In this document: one piece after another, positions 57,561 to 64,000 of the stretch | How positions within the stretch are numbered: the first letter of the stretch is position 1 | Layout of the letters: each line of letters begins with the position of its first letter | Source: Tetrastigma voinierianum | Lineage: Eukaryota > Streptophyta > Magnoliopsida > Vitales > Vitaceae | NCBI GenBank assembly: GCA_016808115.1 | Contig: JAEQBH010002957.1 | Coordinates: 1-64,000 of the forward strand | DNA: 64,000 bases | Reading direction: 5' to 3' | The notes under the pieces: generated by a model | Databases searched by the model: none | Told to the model about the DNA's origin: nothing | The model's input: only the letters and a program-made list of their open reading frames with translations | Position numbers and translations under genes: made by a program

Positions 57561-58030
57561 GATTACCAGAGACACCTGCGAGAAGGTGAGCTTAATATGA
57601 CATCTTCTCCGCGGCTCGGGCCGGCGAAGAGCTATGCGGATGTCGCGTCGATCCTTAGATTTCGAGGTTGGGGATTATGTGAAGGTTATGCACAGAGAGG
57701 TGGTCGGTCGGCAGCGCGGAGCTATCGTCGGAATTTGTGGGCCTTTCGAGATACTCGAGAGAGTAGGCACTGTTGCGTACCGGTTGGCGTTACCGCCCAG
57801 CATGTCAGGTGTTCACGAGGTATTTCACGTCTCCATGCTCCAGAAGTATACTCCAGATCCAGCTCATGTGGTGGATTGAAGAGGGACGGTCGAGGTGACA
57901 CGGATGGGACCTTGAGGAGGGACCGGTGTGGTGTGGATAGTCGTGATCAGGTTTTGTGACGCAAGGCCGTGAGGCTAATGAGGTGGCGGCGCTATGGGTG
58001 GAGGAGTCAGCGTGGAGCGAGGACACGTGC
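57561..58030 (+). pseudogene. A3 integrase C-terminus and chromodomain
   Basis: 57634-57879 is open: SLDFEVGDYVKVMHREVVGR, GPFEILERVGTVAYRLALPP and SMSGVHEVFHVSMLQKYTPD. After the stop near 57877 shifted frames give EEGPVWCG and, at about 57990-58020, VEESAWSEDT, the chromodomain-like end. Confidence 0.88.
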
Positions 58031-58166
58031 GGGCTACCTTCTTGTTCGGGGATGAGTCGTAGTTTAGTCGTTTAAGATTTAAATGACAGTTTACATGCAT
58101 GATAGAGTGCACGTTGCATATGCATATGAGTGATTGTGATTGTTCAGAATTTCGGGACGAAATTCC

Positions 58167-58183
58167 TTTTAAGGAGGGGAGAA
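58167..58183 (+). promoter_or_regulatory. A3 polypurine tract
   Basis: TTTTAAGGAGGGGAGAA ends exactly at TGTAAGACC and is preceded by GGGACGAAATTCC. Confidence 0.93.
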
Positions 58184-60149
58184 TGTAAGACCGAGAGAAT
58201 TCGATTTATGGAAAAAGGGCAAAATAAATGAATTTCGATTCTGAAATTACAATTTCGTTTTAAAAATCCGTAATTTATTCTCTAGATCTTGGATGATGAA
58301 ATGGATTTCACCGTTGGAATCGTCTCGCGAAATCTATCTAGCAAGTAAAATTTCGTCGAATTTTGAGACAGTCGGAATTTTATGTTTTTGAGTACTTGCA
58401 TTTCGGGTCTTGAAGTAAAATGATTTCGATTCGACAAAGTCCACATTATAACACATAATCATGTGCCATAAGTGGCATAATTGAAGAAATGATGAAAATG
58501 GATGGCAGACTAAGTAGAATGTAGCCCAGGAAAGAAGAACATGGATGGCATTATAGGATTGATTTGAAATGATAATAATGCGAATTAGTCCATGATATCA
58601 TCTTCAAATGTTAAAAGCAACGTGAATTTGGGGACGGGTTGATCGGTAGTCGAAAATGGATATTTTCTTTATAGAGAGAGAAATTTCTCTCCTAAAGCTC
58701 TCCTTGTGATCCATTGTCGGTGAGTCTTCGGGACAAGAAGGGAAGCTGCTCTACGCGGAGAGGGCTTCGCGTGGGTACCGGATTTAAGGAGTTTAGACAA
58801 ACTCCTTGAGGTAGGGGTTTCTCCCTACTTGGGTTTTATTCCTTCTTTAAGTACTTTACGAATGTTTGAGTCGAATGGCGTGATGGTTTGATCGATCCCT
58901 GAACCTTGGAGGCCAGGATTGATATGAAATTTTAGTACCTTAGAGCGTCGTGGCGCCGTGGCTGATTGGGTTATTAAATTTGGTATGTATAGGGTCGGTA
59001 ATGGCCATGAAACCTGGGTTCACTGAGTGAACCGATGATTTGTGAATTTCTGGGAATAGTAACCGAGGGTTTCACTATTCCCGAAACAGTGTTCTCAAAA
59101 ATATATTTTTGTGTGAAAATGTGTTTGATCGAGTGATTCAAGTTGAATTGCTCGAGTTTGATCATTAGCCCAAGTGAGCTAATTTTGATGTATGAAATGG
59201 GAGTTTACATGACATGATTGTGTGAATTTATTGTTTTGTAAATATATGCATGTTTATATATTTACATGTGAATTAGATTGTATTGGAATTGGCATACATG
59301 CATTTCATATGCACTGGAACACCCTAGAACTATAGGAGTGAGTGCATGAGATGAGTCTAGAGAAAATGGTTTGGAGGGTTGTCTAAAATGTTAATTATCG
59401 GAGGGTAGTCCAAACTAAAAATATCAATTGTCGGAGACGGCCCAATTGATATACATCGGAGGGTAGTCCACAAATAATATCAATTGTCGGAGACAGCCCA
59501 ATTGATATATACACATCAGACAGTTTGTCCATAAACAAACAAAATAATAATTCTCATGCAGGAAGCAGGCGAGTGTGAGGGAGTCGATGAGGACTCGGGT
59601 ACAAGATGATGAGTTAGACATTCAAGTAGGATCATGTATTTGCTTGAATGTGTGTTTATTTTGTAACATTGCACTGCACTTAGGTAGAGAGTAGCCCACT
59701 TAGGGCGATTCCACTACTGAGCATTAGCTCACCCTATCGAGGGATATTATTTTACAGGTATAGGGAGCGTGAAAGGGACGGCTCGTCCTAGAGACTAAGG
59801 TTGTGAAGAAAGCCAGGTTGTGGCTTTGATGAATTTCTACATGTATTAGAATTCTCTAATTTTGATATATGTGTTGTATAAGAGTAAATTATTAACTCTC
59901 AGAACTATTGGACATAGTTGGTATGTTTTACAAATATTGTTATGAGTACTGTTTATGGGCCCAAGTGGTCGTTTTACTCATGTGATGATATATTGGACAG
60001 TTTGGGATAGACATATCACGGTGTGTATTTGGGTAGAGCTCCACAGGTACGAGGCTACCGCCCCAGTCCCCGTGTCGGGTCACCCAGAGCATTCTAAGTA
60101 TTCTACAGGTTGACGAATTGAGTCAACGGACCCCGGGTTTGGGGTGTAG
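58184..60149 (+). repeat. A3 3' LTR
   Basis: TGTAAGACCGAGAGAATTCG to GGGTTTGGGGTGTAG (decayed GTGTCACA), 1966 bp. It carries three neighbouring copies of ATATCAATTGTCGGAGACGG-like sequence at 59420-59510, also present in the other A LTRs (52020-52130, 11440-11570). A minus-strand frame across them is not a gene. Confidence 0.9.
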
Positions 60150-60484
60150 GTCTGCTCCACAGATGCGGGACTCACCTCAAGGAGATGGAATGAAGTCAGC
60201 ATAATCCGAGTAGCATCGGAGGTGATCTCCATAGCTCGGAGAATCCTCTCAATGCGAAAGGCGGGCCAATGGTCGACTGGCGATTTTCTAATGACGTCGG
60301 GGATGGTGTGCCTTTAACCTTTGGAGGTTACTAGCACCTCCCTGACCTTTAGATGCATACCCCTGTGCAGCTGTGGCTATCGCAGCACCCATGGCCTCTA
60401 TGAGAGGCACTGTGATCAAAAGCGGTGGTGAGGTCGACCATCACCCTAGTGGATGACCTACGCCCCAGTCCTCACACTTGCCAT
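60150..60484 (-). pseudogene. B2 gag, N-terminal part
   Basis: Start 60484: ATGGCAAGTGTGAGG after TGTAG. Near 60260-60190 the minus strand reads HWPAFRIERILRAMEI and then TRIMLTSFHLLEVS, matching B1 (about 21540-21630). It stops at the A3 boundary and continues at 50802. Confidence 0.78.
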
Positions 60485-60934
60485 CTACACAAGTCGAACC
60501 ATGGTTAGAATCATTTCGTGTCCATTTGTTAGCACACATGTAGGCCAAATAATGGACTTAATATCTGATTCCATCAGTTCGTTTCGAACTCTGGAGTTCA
60601 GTTTCTCAACCTAGTGTTCACATTTAATATACATCCCTACCACGTATCACCTTAAATTCAAAATAAATTGCACACCTGTTTACACATACAATCAAAGCAT
60701 AAACAAGAAAACTACCTGATACGTATGATCTAATCGTCTGTGGACTCTAGGTAACCTCCTACCTAGACCTTTGATACCAAACTATGATCGGATATCAATT
60801 TCTTGAGCACTAGGTAATTCTAACTGACTCAGACACTAAGCTATACCTATTTATGATTGCTCTTATACATTAATGACCATAGCTAGCCCCAGTCCCTCAT
60901 TTGGGTACTTTCGTGTACAGGCTGCGACTCTATT
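60485..60934 (-). other. B2 leader and decayed primer site
   Basis: No coding sense. The complement of TTGGTATCAAAGG-like sequence at about 60767-60782 resembles the B1 leader (21083-21103). The primer site should abut 60934, but the bases there (GGCTGCGACTCTATT) match the TGGTATCAGAGC complement only loosely. Confidence 0.5.
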
Positions 60935-62439
60935 TGTGACACCCGAGGCTTGGGGTCAGATTAACCACGTCAGCCTACGAAAACTTATGTGTCTCATATC
61001 CTTGAGACCCATACATGAATGACTGATAGGACCCATTTCCATACTAGATCATACGGTTGCAGGCCATACATTTCTATAGATCTAGGTTATTACATGGCTC
61101 CTAATACAAAACATATATTAAAAGCTGGGTCATTCTAATATATACCTGAAAACAAGAATCAAGGCCACGATCCAGGCCCGACTTCATAATCCCGGCCTCC
61201 CCAGGAGCGACGTGTGTCTATACGAAGGGTCCCACGATGGGGTGAGCTAATGCCCAGTAGAGATAAATCTATAAGAGTACACTCCTTCTGGTGTACAATG
61301 ATCATTTCATAGTCAAACCAACAACGTCAGTGCGTACATGTATTATTATGAAAAAATAAAAACTACATGCATGTATGAGGCAGAGCCTCTACATACCTCT
61401 ATGCAAGATTAGCACAAGACCCACCACCCAATCGCAGTGCCAATGAGAATTCAATCGCAGAGTCGATTGACTCCGTCTCTGCTTAGTAGTCTATGTGATA
61501 TTTATTTAATCGTTTCGTGTCTTTTGGGCAACAAAACTTTGGGGTCTCACTACTTGGGTCTCTTACACCCTCAGACATTTTTTAGGCTTTCAGGGTGAAT
61601 CTGTGATCCTAACCCGAGGTTTGGGCTTCATGAGGGGAGTATCATCACTGCCCGATACCTCAGAGCCACATTCATTTTCCATCTTCGGTTTAACTTGTGG
61701 AACTTCGATTTGACTTCGTCCCATTCCAACCCACCACGATTCAACACCACCTTGATGCCATCGATTACCATGTACACACTCTCATGTAATGTGGTGTTAG
61801 CGCACGCAATGCAATGCAATTTATGTTTGCACTCAAACCATGACCCAATATGTGAAGACCTCTACATGGACATTCTACCTTTATGCGCTATGTGTGTGAT
61901 ATGAACATTTCATGTCTAATGCACACAACATTTCATATATTTAATAACACATTTTAGTCATATTCAATATTCCACATATTCTAATCAATGATACATCATA
62001 ACCTTACTTCATCTTTTCTATATTAGGTTCATTCATCAGTAACACATCATTCAACCTTGCATTACCTGATTCCAGCCATTATTTAGTAGTAATGCCATAA
62101 TTCATATTCCCAGTGAGACATAGTATGTCGGTCATATAGTACACTACATGCCAAGAAATGACATGTTCAATCACAACACACATTACAAGCTAATGTCTTC
62201 AAACACCTGTGATGTAATTAGTACACTTAGTCTGATACTCAGTTTTTCAGCACATATGTGAGCACCTATTTCAGATAACTAATGGCTGAATTCTTGACTC
62301 CAGATTGTGTAGAGGTAGAAAACGCTGACCAGATCAAGCAGCCAAGATTATTACCTAACAAACCAGATCTAAACCACATTCTTGCATGTTAGTCATGCAA
62401 GCAATTACACTCGGCGGTGCCTTGATGCAAGAACCCGAG

Positions 62440-63040
62440 GAAAAAAAAAAAAATTCATAGCGTCAGTCAGTAATAACAAGCAACCTGAATTTTCAGTCTT
62501 AAAACACACGAAAAAAAAAAAAAAAACAGCACCATACAATAACATCGGTGGCAGTTAGTTCAGAAAATTCTGCATGGCATTCATTCAATAATAACAAGCC
62601 AACTTGGATTTTCAGTCTTAAAACCTAAAAAACCTTTATAAATAACATGCAATAACCATATTAGTTCTAGAAAATTCACGGCATTCATTCAAGTAACAAG
62701 CCAACTTGGTTTTCCAGTCTTAAAACCCGGAAAAACAGCACACCACTATAACATCACGATAGCAGTTAGTTCCGAGGAAAATTATCATGCCATTCATTCC
62801 AAGTAATAACAAGCCAACTTGGATTTCGGTCTTAAAACCCAGAAAAATACTTACACATACAATAACATGCAATAATATATTAGTTCAGAAAATTATGCAT
62901 GCCATTCATTCAAGTAATAACAAACCAACTTGGATTTTCGGTCTTAAGAAGCAGAAACAACTACACATCTGTGTATGCGATAGCAAGATCGGTTCAGAAG
63001 ATTCTGCATGGTATTCATTCAAGTAATAACAAATCAACTC
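62440..63040 (-). repeat. Tandem repeat, unit about 105-113 bp, in the B2 5' LTR
   Basis: Five to six units of the same type as at 45240-45950; TTAGTT marks fall near 62556, 62661, 62766 and 62879. Fewer units than in the 3' LTR. Confidence 0.88.
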
Positions 63041-63180
63041 AACCAAATGCCATTTCCATATTTGAAGCAAGGAAATAACCAAGGAGAAAAAGATCCCTCA
63101 CTTCTGTGAAGTGTGTAGGACCAGTTCTTGATCCTTGACCTTGCCAAAATGGAGGTGTTTTTTGGCTTTTCCTCCTCCTC

Positions 63181-63206
63181 TTCCTTCCTTCCTTCCTTCC
63201 TTCCTT
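63181..63206. repeat. (TTCC)n microsatellite in the B2 5' LTR
   Basis: Six and a half TTCC units, shorter than its counterpart at 46091-46129. Confidence 0.95.
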
Positions 63207-63692
63207 TTGTTTTCTTTCTTTCTTTCTCTCTTTTCTTCTTCTCCTCTTGTCTACGAATTGTTTTGAAATCTCTCCTCAAACCACCAAGTTCGTTTGACCT
63301 AGGTGGAGCACACCTAACACCAATTTGTTTGACACTTGGTCAACTCGAGTGATGTTCTCGTACCACAATTTCAACCACTTTCATGCTCATGCATGAGGTG
63401 GCTGACATGGCCCCGCAACTCATCGTCCTAAGGGCATGACCTTGTACCCATGTGCGAGTGTCACCATCTGAAGATCTTCTGTGGCACCTATAGATTTGGC
63501 AGATTTCCGTCTCATCCACATGAAAAAACGTGATCCTCGAGTAGATGCAGTTTGTTTGGTTATTAGATTTGCGAGATGATTAGCAGTGATCCGTTTGATC
63601 ATCAAGGTCTAGAAAAATCTGGGGTTTTGTATGTATCGAGCAAAATTACGATTCACTCATTTAAAAAAAAATGCGCTTTCGGGTTCCTGCCT

Positions 63693-64000
63693 CACCTCAA
63701 GACCCTCGTTGCCTTTCCCTCGTCACGCACTTAGAAGTCAAGGTTATCTCTTTCCCGATTCCACCTGAAATCTCTGATTGCTGGCTCGGCCCCAACAGAC
63801 GCTGCGCAAAGACGCTCAAACTCGATTACTAAACTCCCGCCATAGTGATCACTTACGATGTGGCTTTAAGTCATGATCCTCTTGGTTCCGCGAAACTCAG
63901 TAAGGAATGGCTGTAAACCTTGAGATCCATCGGATGAGATAAGAGTTTGCGTATTTTTGGGCCCTAGGTGTTCATCGCGGTGCGATGGTGAAAACGGATA
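63693..64000. other. Unassigned sequence at the right edge
   Basis: GC content rises to a normal coding-like level and differs from the AT-rich flanks elsewhere. No frame longer than about 60 codons and no family recognised on either strand. It may be part of another, older transposon into which B2 inserted, or a gene edge. Confidence 0.4.

Larger units (their letters stand above)
50803..60149 (+). mobile_element. A3: family-A gypsy retrotransposon inside B2 gag
   Basis: 9.35 kb, plus strand, LTRs 50803-52753 and 58184-60149, exact primer site and polypurine tract, full set of domains in standard order. It is the most complete family-A copy here, and served as reference for the others. It cuts B2 gag; sequence on the two sides joins into one gag when compared with B1 (21540-21720). 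The left boundary is decayed (CCAGACAGAAATTCC for TAAGACCGAGAATTC) and no target duplication is visible. Confidence 0.9.
43782..63692 (-). mobile_element. B2: family-B gypsy retrotransposon split by A3
   Basis: Minus-strand element: LTRs 43782-46640 and 60935-63692, internal parts 46641-50802 and 60150-60934, about 10.6 kb without A3. It contains chromodomain, integrase, RNase H, RT, protease and gag in standard order. The LTR start on the coding strand, TGTGAAACCCGAGAAAAGCG, is related to B1's TGTAAAACCCAAGAAAATAC. Neither outer boundary is clean and no target duplication could be read. Confidence 0.88.
60935..63692 (-). repeat. B2 5' LTR
   Basis: TGTGACACCCGAGGC to about CTTTCGGGTTCCTG, matching 43782-46640 in order and content. 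The right end is decayed, so it is placed within about 10 bp. Confidence 0.85.

Overview
This window looks like heterochromatic, repeat-dense nuclear DNA from a flowering plant. I found no host protein gene, rRNA or tRNA. About 90% of the 64 kb is Ty3/gypsy LTR retrotransposon. The elements carry gag with a zinc knuckle, a DSG protease, an FVDDIL reverse transcriptase, RNase H, a DDE integrase and a C-terminal chromodomain-like motif (VEEATWE). Their primer binding sites read TGGTATCAGAGC, complementary to initiator Met-tRNA. Together with LTRs of 2.0-2.9 kb this points to chromoviruses of the Tekay/Del type. The species cannot be fixed from the sequence alone. Every coding region is broken by frameshifts and stops; the longest open run is about 200 codons in one reverse transcriptase.

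Layout. 1-1583 is AT-rich flank. 1584-3388 plus 12784-12991 is one 2.0 kb LTR (L1, minus strand, probably solo) split by element A1 (3389-12783, minus). 12992-14360 is AT-rich flank. 14361-42935 is element A2 (plus strand), bounded by a perfect TTAAG target duplication. It has swollen to 28.6 kb because a solo LTR (S1, 15911-17994) and a full element of a second family (B1, 18181-28509) sit in its 5' LTR, and a shortened element (A4, 34212-41711, minus) sits in its 3' LTR. 42936-43781 is AT-rich flank. 43782-63692 is element B2 (minus), split in its gag by A3 (50803-60149, plus). 63693-64000 is unassigned.

Two LTR families are present. Family A (L1, S1, A1-A4) has LTRs of about 2.0-2.2 kb; family B (B1, B2) has LTRs of about 2.7-2.9 kb with internal tandem repeats. 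A3, B1 and B2 keep the order gag-PR-RT-RH-IN-chromodomain. The others are structurally reduced. A4 keeps only remnants of gag and protease directly next to its polypurine tract. A2 has gag and protease, then a noncoding block with a minisatellite in place of RT-RH and most of IN. A1 carries the same noncoding block but also an RT segment placed between two parts of gag, so it looks like a chimera of an autonomous and a reduced copy.

The leaders between primer binding site and gag hold further structure: tandem arrays in A2 and A4, a perfect 24-bp palindrome in A1, and a recurring GTATTGCAATAC-like motif. Paired LTRs agree well in AT-rich stretches but differ by many small indels in GC-rich words, so part of the coding damage may be sequencing error. 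Reduced-element boundaries are read by eye and may be off by tens of bases.
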